A stretch of DNA of 64,000 nucleotides from Epinephelus fuscoguttatus (taxonomy: Eukaryota > Chordata > Actinopteri > Perciformes > Serranidae), in contig NC_064770.1 of NCBI RefSeq assembly GCF_011397635.1, positions 31,147,098 to 31,211,097 of the forward strand, given 5' to 3'. The notes below the pieces were generated by a model. The model made no database searches and was not told where the DNA came from. It saw only the letters and a program-made list of their open reading frames with translations. Below are positions 10,747 through 23,185 of the stretch, one piece after another. The translations under genes were made by a program, and so were the position numbers. The first letter of the stretch is position 1; every line of letters begins with the position of its first letter.

Positions 10747-13700
10747 AAAATGTATCTAACTTCTTCAAGATGTCACACACTTAAAACCTGTGTGGCGTTT
10801 GTTTAAAATCAGGGATGATCAAGCAGTTTCTGAGGGATGTCGACTGGGGGGAGCTGGATTACCTCATTGTGGACACGCCCCCTGGCACCTCTGACGAACA
10901 CCTGTCGATCATCCAGTACCTGAGCTCCACCCACGTGGATGGAGCTGTCATCATCACCACACCACAGGTAGCACACTTAAACATAACTTGAACACTAACA
11001 GCGTTTACAGCAACTGTAAAGGGGAATTCCAACATCAAATACCGTCTGCGTCTACTTTCACTCCACCTGATTTGACTACTTGGTCTTCAGTTGGTAACTT
11101 TCTACATTTCCCAGAATGATTTTCAGCCACCTGATGTTCATTCAGCTGGTCATTTTTGTGTAACTCCAGGGAGTAATAGTAATAGTGATAGTAACACTGA
11201 AAGCCTAGACATGATTAACAGACAGAAAATGAGAGAAACGCTCCCTTTACTCAGAACGCAACATGCCACAGCTACCTTGCAACACGCAGCACTCTCAGTG
11301 CTGCTGGGGGAAATTGGTATTCCTGCCTCCCTATGTACTATGCAGTATTAAAATTTTTCTAAAGAAAGAACCTGTGTCTTAAATATTCAACAAGCACAAT
11401 GGGAGAATGTCACATTATGCAATGTACTTGTAAGTGCTTTGACTAAGGAGTGGGATCTCATTTTATCTCACCTGGAAAACCCCTCACTTTGATTACTGCT
11501 GTGACTGTCACCAGTCCTCTCTCCACCTACAGGTTTTACCCACAGCTAAATACAGCAAGCCACCTACATGTTTAACCTACAGCTAAGTAAAGCAAGTCAC
11601 CACCCGTTGTGGGGGTTATGGAGAGCAATGATGGGAAATGTAATGTGTTTTAAGTGCATGAGGCACGTTAAGAGATAGTGGGTCTAATGAAATGAGTATG
11701 TTTTCCTACTCTTAACCAAAGAATTTCCTCAGCCTAAACTTCACCACACTGTATTTGCCACGTCATGACCAAAAAATGACCAGAAATGTTGGAACAGTCA
11801 ACATGTTACAGATACAATACACATGATATGAAAGACATTAATGTCTGAGACATTAATGAAACATGTCGATAGTCTGCATTATGTTCACACTTAATGTATT
11901 TTGTTATTGCAAAACTGTGAGTACGTAAAGTTTATTTATAGAGATACAAGATGCTGAACAATAAAAACACTGAAGAAAAATAACAGTAAAACCGAGAAAC
12001 AGGAAATAAAACACATCAAAACTGTACAGAGAATAAAAATATACAGACATTAAAACTGCACAGAAGGCAAGTACACATTATGACACAAATGGTGTGTCTC
12101 ATATCACATGCTTCCGTTAGTACACCCTTATGTAGTATACTGTTGGCACTATGTATGCATTGGCGTAGTGTGCGAATGTCGACAGGGTAGTGTTGTCTCA
12201 AACCAAACACGGCCGTTGTGCACTCACCGGAAATGAGGACTGCAAATGAGCAAGTTAGCAACTAGCGCTAGCATTCACATTATCGTTCGCGGTACCAAAT
12301 CATTACAGATTGCTAAATTAACCCAATAAACATACTGCTGGTTTATACCCGACAACAGTATAGTGGTGCTTAGTGCAAAAAACACATGTATTTGGACAAT
12401 GCAGCGACGTTGAAAAGTGGTCCCTCCCCTTCCGCTACGTAGTCAAGATGGCGACCATTGAGGGCGAGAAGTGTCCGTAGTTCCACGCTCAACTTCTTGA
12501 CCGTTTTGAGTGCACCATCCGGGTACTCATAGTGCACTGCAGTTCTCCATACTTCTCAGTGTGAATGCACTTATGCACTCAAAATATTTTAAGTACAGAA
12601 GTACGCGATTTGAGACACAGCATAAGTGCTTACAAAAGAAATGAGTTTTTAACAGCGTCTTTAGAATATCCTCTGACTTAGTGTTTTTAATATCTAAGGG
12701 AAGACAGTTCCAGCACAGCTACAGCTGCAAAAGCTGATCTTTTTTTTTTTTTTTTTTTTTTTGGCCAAAATTTTGGCACAGCCAGAGACCTTGGTCAGAA
12801 GGCCTGAGGGACCTAAGTGGTCCCATCTTAGCCAGGGGACACAGTAATTGAAGAATGTAAAGTGGGGCCAGTCTGTGTAGTGCTTTATAGGTGACCAAAA
12901 TAATTCTAAAATCAATTCGACGTCCTGTGGGTAACCAGTGCAGAGCAGCCAATACAGGTGTTATGTGTGGCCTCCGTCATGTATTTGTTAGAAGTCTAGC
13001 AGCCACATTTTGGACCAAGGTGAGACACAGAACAGCTCAGGGTGGTGAACAGTGAGTTACAATAATCAAGACAATAGGAAAATAAGACATGACAGATTTG
13101 TTCCAGATATTGAAAAGATAATACAGCTTTGATTTCGTCAGTGTTTCTTAGTTAAGATAAACCAGACGGGACCACGTTCTTTACATGCAGGTGTTGGTCA
13201 AAGAAGACTCCCATTAGCATTTGCTGCCAATGGAGATGAAACTATCAAGATTTCAAATCATGATTATTGCTCTCAGTATTATCATGCTGTGTTTAAATTG
13301 TGCTTATCATGTCCTTCTCCATAAGCTCCACTGGCTCCCCATTCCCCAGAGAATCCACCTTGAAATCCTCCTTGTAACATTACAAAGCCCTCAATAACCA
13401 GGCCCCACCCTACCTGTCTGAGCTCCTCCATCTTCACACTCCCACCCGCACACTCTGCTCTGCCGATGCTTGTCTGTTTTTTGTTTTGTGCCTGAATTTG
13501 TAAAGCATCTTTGAGTGCCAATGTATTATTATTACTATTATTGAAATGATTTCACTAGGGGTGTAACGATACATCGATCCACATCGATTCATTGATTAAC
13601 GATCCGATTACATCGATGCAAAATGAAAACATCGATAAATATCATCATCTTAAAAATACACCTTTATTTTGAAATTCACTCAAACATGAGAAATGTGAGA

Positions 13701-16700
13701 CTTTAGTGAACAGGTCTATTTTTATTATTTTTTGTTACAGAAGAATACTATTTTTCACTTAAATGCCTGATACCTGGAAGAGCTCAGAAGTAAAATGGTC
13801 AAATCATATTCTAGTTGTTTTTGTGAGTTGATGTAAATGATTGTGTTACATGGGCATATGATATCACGTCATATCGATCGCAGGCTCCTGAATTGAATCA
13901 AATCAAAATCATATCGTGACAGACTTTGTGATATCGGCAAACATTGTATCGTCATCCATACAAATCGATATAATATCGTATCATGATGAAGCTGGTGATT
14001 TACACCCCTAGATTTCACCAACTTTTATATTGAAAACCACAAATAAAATGAGCAGCACTTTCAGTTTGCATTGATAATAAAACAATACCATAGCCAACAC
14101 CTGCACCAACATCAACATATGAAAACCATATCAGATGTGCATTAATATTAAAGATAGCCTGTCTTTGAAATCCTTGCTTAGTCACTGTATCACTGCAAAT
14201 GAGGACATGGAGCCATTAGCATCACTGGGTTTGCATGCTGCACGTCCCCTATGTCAACAAGGGAACAGCAATTTGCATGCTGCAGCTGCGTCAGGGAGAC
14301 TGTTGCTAGCTTTGGTCGATGTTGTGCGGTAATCAAATATGGGATTAATAATAATTCAGGGTTGAACGGTTATACTATCCACCGGGAATTTTACAGTCCA
14401 GTCATGAAATTGGTAGCTGTTCATCTCTAGCTGCATATTTTGGCTGAAATACTCTCAGGGTCTAAATTAAGGACTTCTGTTCAGTCTTGGTTAAGCTGGA
14501 GGAAGCTGTATGACAATTCTTGATAGCAGTTAAACAGTATAGTCTTGTAGTTACAGGAGAACTGTTGGCAGTAAAGTAATCCCAGTGTGTCCTTTTAGCA
14601 ATAACTTGCAGCTGTTGTTTCCCTCTCACCATTTTTACATCTGCAAATTGCAGCTATCATGTGGCAACCAACAGAGGATGCTATTGTATCATATACCCAT
14701 AAAAAGTCAGTGGTACAGTGTGACTGCACAGGCTGTCACGGCACCATATAAAGCCATAACCCAGCATGTTTAGTGGTTATTTGTTTATACACAACACAAT
14801 AAAAGTAGTAAAATGTCAGCAAGACCGTATATAAAATACAAAACAGTTGTTGGGAGGAAGAAAAAAAACCTGTGTATTATATAATAGTTATAGAAGGTGT
14901 GAAATCTGCGCATTCATTGTACAGACACACATAAACAGAACACAACACTGCCAGGCTTTAGCTGCTGACTACCCAGGATTTCTTACTGTTATCTGGTCTG
15001 ACTAACCCTAACAGTGGCTGTCCAGTATTAAAAAGCTGGTTATCAGCTAGTTCAGTCAACTCTGGGTTTTCCTCTCCAGCCACGAGTGTGTTCATGTGAA
15101 AGATGCGGGGGTGTTAATTACGAACAACATCATCAGTACCATGAATGAAGTAGGCTGCTTCATACCACATGAGTGAAAGGTACTGAAAATGTCTGCGACT
15201 GCGAGACAGAAAAATGTCAATGGCGTGGGATGTAGACGATACTCCGTAATGTTATAATGGAAATATAGAAATATTGAAAATACTATGATGAATATGTCAC
15301 ATGAAACACTTTAAGGTGATGCAAGACTGTTTCTGCTGCTGAAATAAAGTGTGGAAAAGTTGCCTCGTTAATGACTGATGAGGTCTATCTGACTGAAATG
15401 TTGCATTTATAATAACAGAAGCCAATTAACATTGTGTGGATCATTTTGTTACTGTTATTTAGAGCTGCAGTGATGGAATCAGAGTAAAAGTAGCAGCACT
15501 ATCACTGTGGACTAAAATAAACTTTGCGTAAGTTAAAATCCTGCTAAAAATATTTGTGTAGTGTTGCAAAGATCTCTCTGTTCGCTGACCTCCTATTATC
15601 ACTGACCTCTAACAATATATAGGTTACTTTTTTCTACCTGAGACTCCAAAAATTCATCCATGAATACTTTTTTCCACAGTGATCTGATTGGTCAGAGGTC
15701 ACTGTGTTGACAGGCAGTGATACGATACCATGAACATTACCTGCCCCGGAGCAGCATAAGTTATCACAGTGATTTATCCCGATGAAAACAGAACCAGCTT
15801 CGTAGCACTGAAAACCCAGAATTAACCCTGAAGTTACCTCGCTACCTCCTGTTTACGAAACAGGCACCAAGTCTGATGTCACAGCAACCATATAGACTCA
15901 CAGATACACATGTATACACATCATACTGTATGCATGCATACTGTAAATTTGCCCATATAGTCTTAAATGCAGACAATGTAAAAATGGTGCTCCAGTGTCC
16001 CTGCTCTCTGACCCTGATCTTTGTTAACAGCCGATCGCAAATGCGTCACATAAACACTTAATTCCTGTGCCGTTCCCCACTGTTTATGTACAGTGTCAAT
16101 GAGAGGCTAATGATTAGCTAGTATCAAAGTCTGTTAGCTTGTTAACATGCTAAAAATCCACTGTGTGTTCAGGTTCACAATCTGTGCCAAAGCCACAGAG
16201 TTGTGAAGAAGAGTCTGGACAAAGATGAAAGAGTTTTCAAACACATGCACCAACTGTTAGTTGTAGTAGATTGTAAAGTCTTCTATCCCTGTCCAGCATT
16301 TGTCACAATGAACTTGTGTCATTGTTTAAGAGCCCCGAAATCAATCAAGTTTTACTGTATTTGGTGAAAGACGTGATCTGAGTAAACACTTCCTGATACT
16401 TAAATTAGGCCTGGACTTGTGAGGTCAGACAGCAGGAGAGTCACTTCCTCATTCCTTCAGCTCTCACTTAACCAAAACTAACCACACACGAGGTGGGAAT
16501 TACCCAAATAAAGCAGCCTGTCTGCTTTAATATCAAGTGACAAGTTGCTGATCTCTTTATCAAAGAGAAGGGTTTTTTACACTCGAACATTTCCACACAT
16601 TTCCACGTGAGAGCTGCTCAGTTTATCGGGGCTAACTGCTTCTCTCAAGGGAACGACTTGTGAGGGAAGGGAAAGCAATGTTCGCTCTGTTTACCAGTGT

Positions 16701-19700
16701 TTTCGTCTCCTCCCCGTCTCTGTTGTCCTCATCTTGTCTCTCTCCTTCCTCTCTTGCTTTGCCTTTCTCTTTCTTTCTTTCTTTCTTTCTTTCTATTTCT
16801 GTTTCTCGCTGTCTAGGAGGTATCGCTGCAGGATGTGCGAAAGGAGATCAGGTTCTGTAAGAAGGTGAAACTGCCCATCATCGGAGTGGTGGAGAACATG
16901 AGTGGCTTCGTTTGTCCTTCATGCAAGGTCACTGACAGATGCACACGCGCCTACACAGTGATGCAAAGACACAGTCAGATACACACAAAAGAAACTGGAA
17001 ACTATCTAATATAATGAAAGGCAATACAAGCAGAGGTTTGGACAGTTTTTGCCAAATGACCCCAAGACACCCACAGCAAAGAGGAGCAGTTGTTGATGGA
17101 GATGGTAAAACCAACGTGACCACAGAGTTGTCACTTCATCTGTTATAGCAAAACAAGTTAATAGTGGCCTCCCTTGAAGTCTGAATTAGGTCAAAACACC
17201 AGCTTCCACTGTGACACACAGACTTTGAGAGAGTCGCAGAGTGAGCATGCAGTGCACAGGTTTTCTCAACCACATGCAGCTCACCTTTGAAACCCACAAA
17301 ATCAACCAAGACCTATGTGCTTCGTTCACATCTGATGTGTTTTTCTTCTTGGTATTTTTGTCCCCTGAGATGATATTCTTGGTGAGAGACTTTGTACAGA
17401 ATAGGGCTGGGCAATATGGCCAGAAATTCATATCTCAGTATTTACAGGCAGACTGGTGATACACTATATATATCTTGGGATTTTCTACAAAATGGGCTAC
17501 ATGTTTTCAGCTGCAAGTCAAAGTCACATTTGAGATGTCACAAGCACTTTTATAAAAACAGACTGTGATCAAAATAAAATTCAAAGACAGGGTTTTTCCC
17601 CCTGTTTGAAAATATACAGCTGCACAACATGTAAATGAAAATTATATGAAAATGATATGTTAACTTTTTGCACACAGCACTGGAGCTACAGAGGTTTAAA
17701 GGTTTGCAGCACAGGATACAAAACTATAACACGAGTGTTAAAGTATCAAGTAGGCCTAAATCCTTTATAGTTTAGAACAAGTCACAGCTCCATGTCCTGT
17801 GATTTTCAGTCTCCTTTCATATTTAATAGAGGGGGGACAATACCTGACAGTAATATTCTCAGCTGTCAGGATGTGCCTGCTGTAAAGGGTAAATATAATC
17901 ATAGAAGGCTGAACATTACAGGACATGTCTGTTCTGATCATACAAGTCAGCAGTGTAAAACTCAAGCATGTGGGGGCCTCCTTTCATATTTAATAGAGGG
18001 GGCACGGTTTCTAAAAGTACAGCTGTCAAGATGCCCCAGCCACAGGCCTTTGCCACCTTGGTCTCGAAAAAACCCAGGGAAAACCCTGTCTTTGTCTGCG
18101 TTATATACGTCTTGTATATGAAATGTCTGAGTTGTCGCTGCATTTTCTTAAACACATCTGTCACCTGCATCCAGGTGCTGGCTTAATGTCACAAAATAGA
18201 CTCCAACTACCAAGAGGAACGGTGACACGCTACAATCGAACCTCACACACAAACTAGTAGCGCAGCGCTGCATTGCACATGTGCTGCGGTAATGTCAGCT
18301 CACAGACTGATTCAGCGTAGCACGTGCAGCATACAGACCGATGTCACACTGTAGACTAATTAACAGACAGATTAAACAGAGGAGCAGCTCTGTGTCTCTC
18401 TGAGTGTTGCTGGAGAGTGCTAGTGAGTGAGTGATAAACTTTCATGTAATGTAACATAACATCCAATTCAATTCAGTTCAGTTCAATTTTATTTACAAAG
18501 CCCAATATCACAAATCACAGTTTGCCTCAGAGGGCTTTACAGCATACGACATCCCTCTGTCCTTTGGATCCTCATAGCGGATAAGGAAAAACTCCCTACT
18601 AAAATGAAGAGGAGATTCTCCATTCTCCAATATCGTAGATAAGAAAATATACACAGTGTGATAACAATCAACTTTTATATCACGGTATTCCTTGAAACCG
18701 GTGTATCACGGCAATCCTAATAGTGACATCATCAAAGTAGTGTCACATGTGGCTTCGAGACTGCAAGTTTACAACAGAAAGCCTGTGTTACAAACTTTAA
18801 ATGTAGCATTTAAAAAATGCTATTAGTTTCCAAATGCAGTGTTTGTGGTGCTTGACTCATTCGAGGGACTAAAAATCAGGATATCTCAGCCTCAGCTTCT
18901 CAATTTTGACCGCTCAGTTTCAGTCTCGTGAGTAACCCAACTTCATGACAGTAAAATGCTAAATTGCCTCCAAGCACGTGTGGCTTTTAATTTTGGCACC
19001 TGGTTTGGTTTTAATCTCAGTCCGATAAAAAGTTAGATAAGTTTTGGTCAAAGTTTAGTCATTAAATGTTTGTTACTTTAGTCCAGTTATTGTAAATGAA
19101 ATGTTTATCTGATTTTAGTCATGCATTATTTTTATGTCTTCGAAGCATTTTGAGGTCACAGCTGTCATAGCTTTTGTTTTGTACAGTTACAGCAGTTACA
19201 TATATGACTTACAGTTCCCGTCACTCCCAAAGTTAGAGGAAAAGGCAGTGTTTACATGCTCACACAACCACAGTGTCTTATCCCTCTGCTCTCAGTGGAA
19301 CAATGGACTGAATCTCCTCAGTGAATACTGTTATCACTTCCAAACTTTGGCTGCTCATTTAATCAGAGTTCTTGTTTTCAAAGGGTTTTTTATTTAGTCT
19401 TACTCTTTGTTGTTGGCGTGAAAAAAAGGTTGTCAAAGAATGTTTTGTCGGAGTGAAAATAATGCTGGTGTACATCTTGAAAAGATCTGAGAAAAGGCCT
19501 TTTGAAGTAGCAAACAGCTTCAGTTTGTGAACTAAAAATTAGCTGTTAATGCTTTATGTTGTGTCCCATGTGTCCCACAGACATGCCAAATGTTGAAAAG
19601 TTCCTATGTAACTTAGGATCCACAGAATCTGAAGTGCAGACACTGAGTTTTCTTTGTCCTCTCTGTTGTAGAACACGTCACAGATCTTCCCTCCCACCAC

Positions 19701-20394
19701 CGGGGGCGCTGAGCGGATGTGTGCAGATCTAGATCTGCCCCTGTTAGGAAGGGTGCCTCTGGACCCCAGGATAGCACGAAGCTGCGACGAGGGCAGGTCT
19801 TTCCTAAATGTAGTGCCTGACTCTCCTGCTGCTCAAGTCTACCAGAGTATTGTACAGAGTAAGTGCTTTACGGAAATACATACCCACCACACACGCATAT
19901 ACACAAGCATCGCCGATGTCAGTTTCGTCACATTTCACATCATATCGTAGATTTTGTTAATTCTAGAGAAAGGAAGTTAGACACAAAAATGACTTCCAGT
20001 GAAGTCCCTTGTTGTTTTTGATGACTAGATGATTTGCTTAACATCCCAATTCCCGATTAAATGTAACGAAAGAAGAAGTGATCACTTCACAAATGGGAAG
20101 CAGTTGACTAAAGGGGAAGAAGGCGAGATCGAAATTCAATAACTGTACTTAAAGCATGAGATTAAAGTTGAATAGTTAAATGTGGTTTGTGTCACAGATG
20201 ATTCACAGTCGTTAGCAGGCAGTTCATGAAAAGCAAAAACACACATAAAGACGTTAAAACACAGAGTTGTATTTCTTTGCGTTCTTGGGAATCCTCATCA
20301 AGCTCATCATTGTCTTCCTCCTCTGCTCTCTCCTCCTCCAGGTATAAAGGACTACTGTTCCAACCGTGTGACAGAGGAGCAGAGCGCCGCCTGA
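6748..20394 (+). CDS. nubp1: Cytosolic Fe-S cluster assembly factor NUBP1
   Basis: NUBP1 is the P-loop ATPase that, with NUBP2, forms the cytosolic scaffold on which [4Fe-4S] clusters are assembled before transfer to cytosolic and nuclear proteins. Ten coding exons: 6748-6778, 9094-9198, 9396-9529, 10311-10379, 10460-10492, 10621-10711, 10813-10967, 16817-16927, 19672-19858, 20342-20394. All are GT-AG and phases join without a break, giving 322 residues, close to the 320 of human NUBP1. The N-terminal Cys set falls at 12, 26, 29 and 35, with the same spacing as the human cluster-binding motif. The deviant Walker [10 protein letters not shown] is at 66-74, DVDICGPS and [10 protein letters not shown] follow, and the second ligand pair CPSC is at 239-242. 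The start is the first ATG after the promoter and matches the family N-terminus. Introns 1, 3 and 7 have been invaded by transposons. Confidence 0.96.
7587..8650 (-). mobile_element. Decayed Tc1-type transposon in nubp1 intron 1
   Basis: Terminal inverted repeats are visible: CACCTGCCACTTTATTAGG at 7587 and its inverse CCTAATAAAGTG near 8634-8645. Between them the minus strand holds pieces of a Tc1-family DDE transposase broken by frameshifts. From N to C these are the DNA-contacting end of the catalytic half (8017-8283), the first catalytic region WSDES and the second [11 protein letters not shown] (7808-8167), and the third region [15 protein letters not shown] (7662-7895). The N-terminal DNA-binding half is mostly gone. 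About 1.06 kb long, non-functional. Confidence 0.88.
8828..9014. repeat. 40-bp near-perfect inverted repeat (hairpin)
   Basis: Arms at 8828-8867 and 8975-9014 are reverse complements at 39 of 40 positions, flanking a 107-base loop. The loop contains CCAACATGTTTTGACC and GGTCTTTGTCAGGG, a phrase type that recurs in fish interspersed repeats. No reading frame. It could be a small foldback transposon; no target duplication was found. Confidence 0.8.
10047..10240 (+). mobile_element. tRNA-derived SINE in nubp1 intron 3
   Basis: The head GGCTTAGTGGTAGAGCAGGCG resembles a tRNA A box, and CAGGTTCGACTCC is a B box of RNA polymerase III. The body CGTGGCCCTTTGCTGCATGTC and the TCTCTCTCCCCC stretch are typical of a widespread percomorph SINE, followed by an A-rich tail from about 10216. 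It lies in the intron between exons 3 and 4 of nubp1, in sense orientation. Likely near full length. Confidence 0.85.
10565..10618. repeat. GT-rich microsatellite abutting nubp1 exon 6
   Basis: Interrupted (GT)n runs right up to the acceptor TTGCAG of exon 6. A second run at 10713-10743 starts within a few bases of the exon 6 donor. The exon is therefore bracketed by GT repeats on both sides. Confidence 0.9.
12090..12622. mobile_element. Non-autonomous inverted-repeat DNA element
   Basis: Left end GGTGTGTCTCATATCACATG and right end ending CGCGATTTGAGACACAGC are inverted copies over about 28 bases with a few mismatches (TGTGTCTCA conserved). The interior repeats short motifs such as TAGTGCAC and is without a coding frame. 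The target-site duplication could not be read, so the superfamily is uncertain. Confidence 0.65.
12640..13050 (-). mobile_element. L2-like LINE 3' fragment
   Basis: On the minus strand the phrases [23 protein letters not shown] and LRPSDQ belong to the C-terminal part of fish L2/Maui-type reverse transcriptase proteins. A poly-T run at 12739-12762 interrupts it. Only the end of the element is present and it is degenerate. Confidence 0.7.
13300..13520 (+). mobile_element. L2-like LINE C-terminal fragment, plus strand
   Basis: The plus strand reads [19 protein letters not shown] in one frame and then, after a stop, PGPTLPV. This is the same reverse transcriptase C-terminal block as the minus-strand neighbour but in opposite orientation and more distantly related. 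The tail TTTGTAAAGCATCTTTGAG matches the 3' end style of these LINEs. Confidence 0.65.
13556..14010. mobile_element. hAT-type MITE with 8-bp target duplication
   Basis: The ends are TAGGGGTGTAA and its inverse TTACACCCCTA. Both sides carry the 8-base direct repeat GATTTCAC (13548-13555 and 14011-14018), the size made by hAT transposases. The 455-base interior is rich in ATCGAT and ATATCG and has no coding frame. Boundaries are therefore exact. Confidence 0.93.
17800..18045. repeat. Imperfect ~172-bp tandem duplication
   Basis: CTCCTTTCATATTTAATAGA followed by a run of G occurs at about 17811 and again at about 17979. CAGCTGTCAGGATG and CAGCTGTCAAGATG follow at matching distances, although internal spacing differs. 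It lies in nubp1 intron 8. Confidence 0.7.
18468..18640 (+). repeat. Fish interspersed repeat fragment
   Basis: The phrases CAATTTTATTTACAAAGCCC, AATATCACAAATCACAGTTT, GGGCTTTACAGCATACGACA and CGGATAAGGAAAAACTCCCT form a sequence I recognise as dispersed in many percomorph genomes. I cannot assign a repeat class. Confidence 0.55.
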
Positions 20395-20594
20395 ACCCAC
20401 TGATGGCGGCCATGTTGGACCAGAACACTGAGAGAGATCACATGATAAGAGTGGAGTAGCAACAATGAATTACTGAATAAGAAACACACACAAAGCTAAT
20501 GGCCTCCCAGAATGATCTCAACATGATAATCAGTCTTGACAGGCAGCAGCTTGCAAACCACTTTGGTGAAGTATTGGGGATAAAAAAAATCTGA

Positions 20595-20600
20595 AATAAA
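20595..20600 (+). terminator. nubp1 polyadenylation signal
   Basis: AATAAA lies about 200 bases after the nubp1 stop codon, followed by an A-rich and GT-containing stretch. It is the first canonical signal downstream of the gene. Confidence 0.6.
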
Positions 20601-22040
20601 GAGAAAAAAATTTGTAATGATGGGTGGGCTTATCAAAAAAAGCACTAGGTCCTAATTTTAAACACGAATGCATGCAAATGAATAACATAAATTCAAACTA
20701 CCACTCTGGAGATACTTTGTATATGACATTTTATACTTAAGCTGAGATAAAATATACTTTTAAATCTCTGAGGAAAAATCAATATATTGATATAAGGCTT
20801 TTTGAAATGTTTATCTTAAAGGATAAAGCTGGAGATATTATTCTTATTTATGTTATTGTCTTACAAATTCCATAAAAAGACCAAAACCCAACAATGTGTT
20901 GTGCTGTTTCTCAACTGACCTTTCGCTAAGCCCTGCAACTTTGTGATGGTCAGACAAGCTGTCAGAGTAAGCATGGAGCCTACACTGTAACTAAGTGCAC
21001 TTCCTGAAGAAATATTATCATATTTTTGGAGAAATGAAAGAGTGATTCCAGAGAGAAGCAGACAGAGGGGTCTACAGTCTGTGTTTGAAGGATATATCCA
21101 GGATGTCAAACTGACTCAGCAGCAACAACAGGTTAGAAAGACAAAGATAGTTAGAAGCTAAAGATGAACTATAGGCTACAGATCACAGTGTAAAAGTGAA
21201 CCACCACATCACTGCTGATCGCCACACAAGACAATGAATATAAAGGGAAACTTTGCTGATATTGAACCAGCTGTGTGGTATCGTAGTGTGTGCAGATGAA
21301 CGGTGTTTGGCTTCACCCCCGTGCTGCTGCTGCCAGCACCCGGACATCCACCGCCAGATGGGCAGGGATCTCTGGGGGAAGCCAAGCAACGTTCACCTGC
21401 ACACACTGCGATGACAGAGAGCTGGTTGAATATGAGCAAAGTTTCCCTGCTTCCCTTCACTGGTTCCTGTACAGCAGGGTCGGTCTTTGTTTCACTGTTT
21501 TAATCATTAAAAAGCAAAAGCAGCATGTGTATACATTCAGTAGGCTATATCTTCAGTAGCTAGCTAGCTAACCCTACACTTTTCAGGGTTTGATTTTGGT
21601 TTTGGAACAGGGAAGAAACGTTTATCTTTTTCCAACCTCTCCAGGTAACGAGTATCATTAATGCATGACGTGCCCCAGGCACAACATTTAGCTCCAAATC
21701 CACAAAACCAGCCTGAAAATGAAGGAAATCTGAAACGACTGCATCAGAGTCAATGGAGCACAGCTGTGTTGTTGTCGGACCCTGGTCTGAACCGCCTGAT
21801 GCTATGTTATGATTGGTCAGTGTGCATCCGGGGGCGGGATTTAGCGAAGGGTCAATTCTGTCAGCAGTGCACAGCTTCTGCTGTATGTGGTTCTAGGTGA
21901 CAAGCCCATGGGTTAACACTGAAGATAAATACTTAATCTGTAACAGCTGGGCACTCTACCTTTTCTAAATATGGACTCAAATGGTCGCAAATAGTGCATT
22001 TACTGGGAACTGTTTTCAGCTGTGGATGAATACACATTTG

Positions 22041-23185
22041 GGGCCCTATCTCACACCCAACGCAAAGTGCCACACAGAGCAGTGTAACTGTCATTGCTAG
22101 TTTCAGGCCAGCACAGCTGTCATTTTCACGGCCAGCACCCACATTGTGCAAATGTATTTGTACCCATCTGTGTAGGTCTTAAAATGAGCTGTGGTTAGGT
22201 ACATTGTTTGCACACTGCTGTTTTGAGGAGGCAAAAAGCAACTGTGCCATTTACTAATAAAAAAAACCTGCTCTAAAGTGAGAATGGCACAGTATCGTCC
22301 TATCTGAAAGGCACATAACTCAGAGAGTAAGGTGCACCAGCATAAATGGGCTCACAACACGCATACAGTCCACTTGTTACACACACACACACAGGGAGCA
22401 TCAAGCTTCTGTTTGTTCTGACTCCTGACGTCATTACATCTTCTCTGGCGTTCATTGTTTCAGTAAGATGAAATGAGCCGAGCTGACAATGTGTAGCATC
22501 TTCATATTAGCAAAAGTTTGAACATTTAAATTTGTATGTGCGCTCTCAACAGCTAATTAATGTTAGCTCAAGTGGGTAGTCAACACTCCGGTTTTATACA
22601 TCCAAAAAAATGAACTGCTTGGCCAAAAGACCAGGCGTCTAATTGAGACAGGCCTTTATTTGTCAAAATGTGTAGCTACACCAGGCTAGTAAAAGGGACC
22701 GGGCGTTTAATTAAGTTTTATGGTATATATGACTTTCGGCACTGTGTGGCTGTTGTGGTGATGCCAGGAGATTAGGACACACTCAGCGCTGCCGCCTTCA
22801 AGCACCTCAGGTAGCACTGGGGGATTTCTGCTGCCCTTGGTTCACTCGTGGGTTTTCACTTCGCTCAGGAGCAGATCTGTTTCCTCAGCAGAAAACTGCT
22901 CGCTTCTCCAATTTGTCACATCTGCAATTAAATAGCAGTGCGCCAGGTGCCAGGTGCAGCGAGCCTGGCTTTTAAAGGGAATGAGAGATGATACTGATTG
23001 GTTGAAGTCATGTTACACCTGAAACACACCCATGATTAATAAAAGAATTAAATACAACCCCTCTGCCCCTTGCACCTCACTTTGCACCCGGATTACTATG
23101 CGCTGTTTAGCTAGCAAAGTGGAGCTGGACGCCCTAAGTGCACTTGCACCATGCACTCTAGACCATGCACATCATTTAAATAGGG
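22041..23185. mobile_element. Probable decayed DNA transposon, GGGCCCTAT end
   Basis: The left end GGGCCCTATCTCACACCC and the right end GCACTCTAGACCATGC…TTTAAATAGGG resemble the two ends of a common fish non-autonomous element. The inner sequence contains repeated CGTCTAATTGAG/CGTTTAATTAAG phrases (22637 and 22705). The terminal inverted repeat is short and no target duplication was readable. Confidence 0.45.

Larger units (their letters stand above)
10968..16816. other. nubp1 intron 7 (5.8 kb)
   Basis: The longest nubp1 intron. It contains an inverted-repeat element (12090-12622), L2-like LINE pieces on both strands (12640-13520), an exactly delimited hAT-type element (13556-14010) and a (TTTC)n run at 16769-16793 just before exon 8. 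The parts 11000-12050 and 14100-16700 show no recognisable feature. Confidence 0.8.

Noticed and set aside
17402-17480. Left end of a GGGCTGGGCAATATGG-type transposon
   Set aside because: The start phrase is suggestive, but I found no matching inverted right end within 2 kb, so no element is called.
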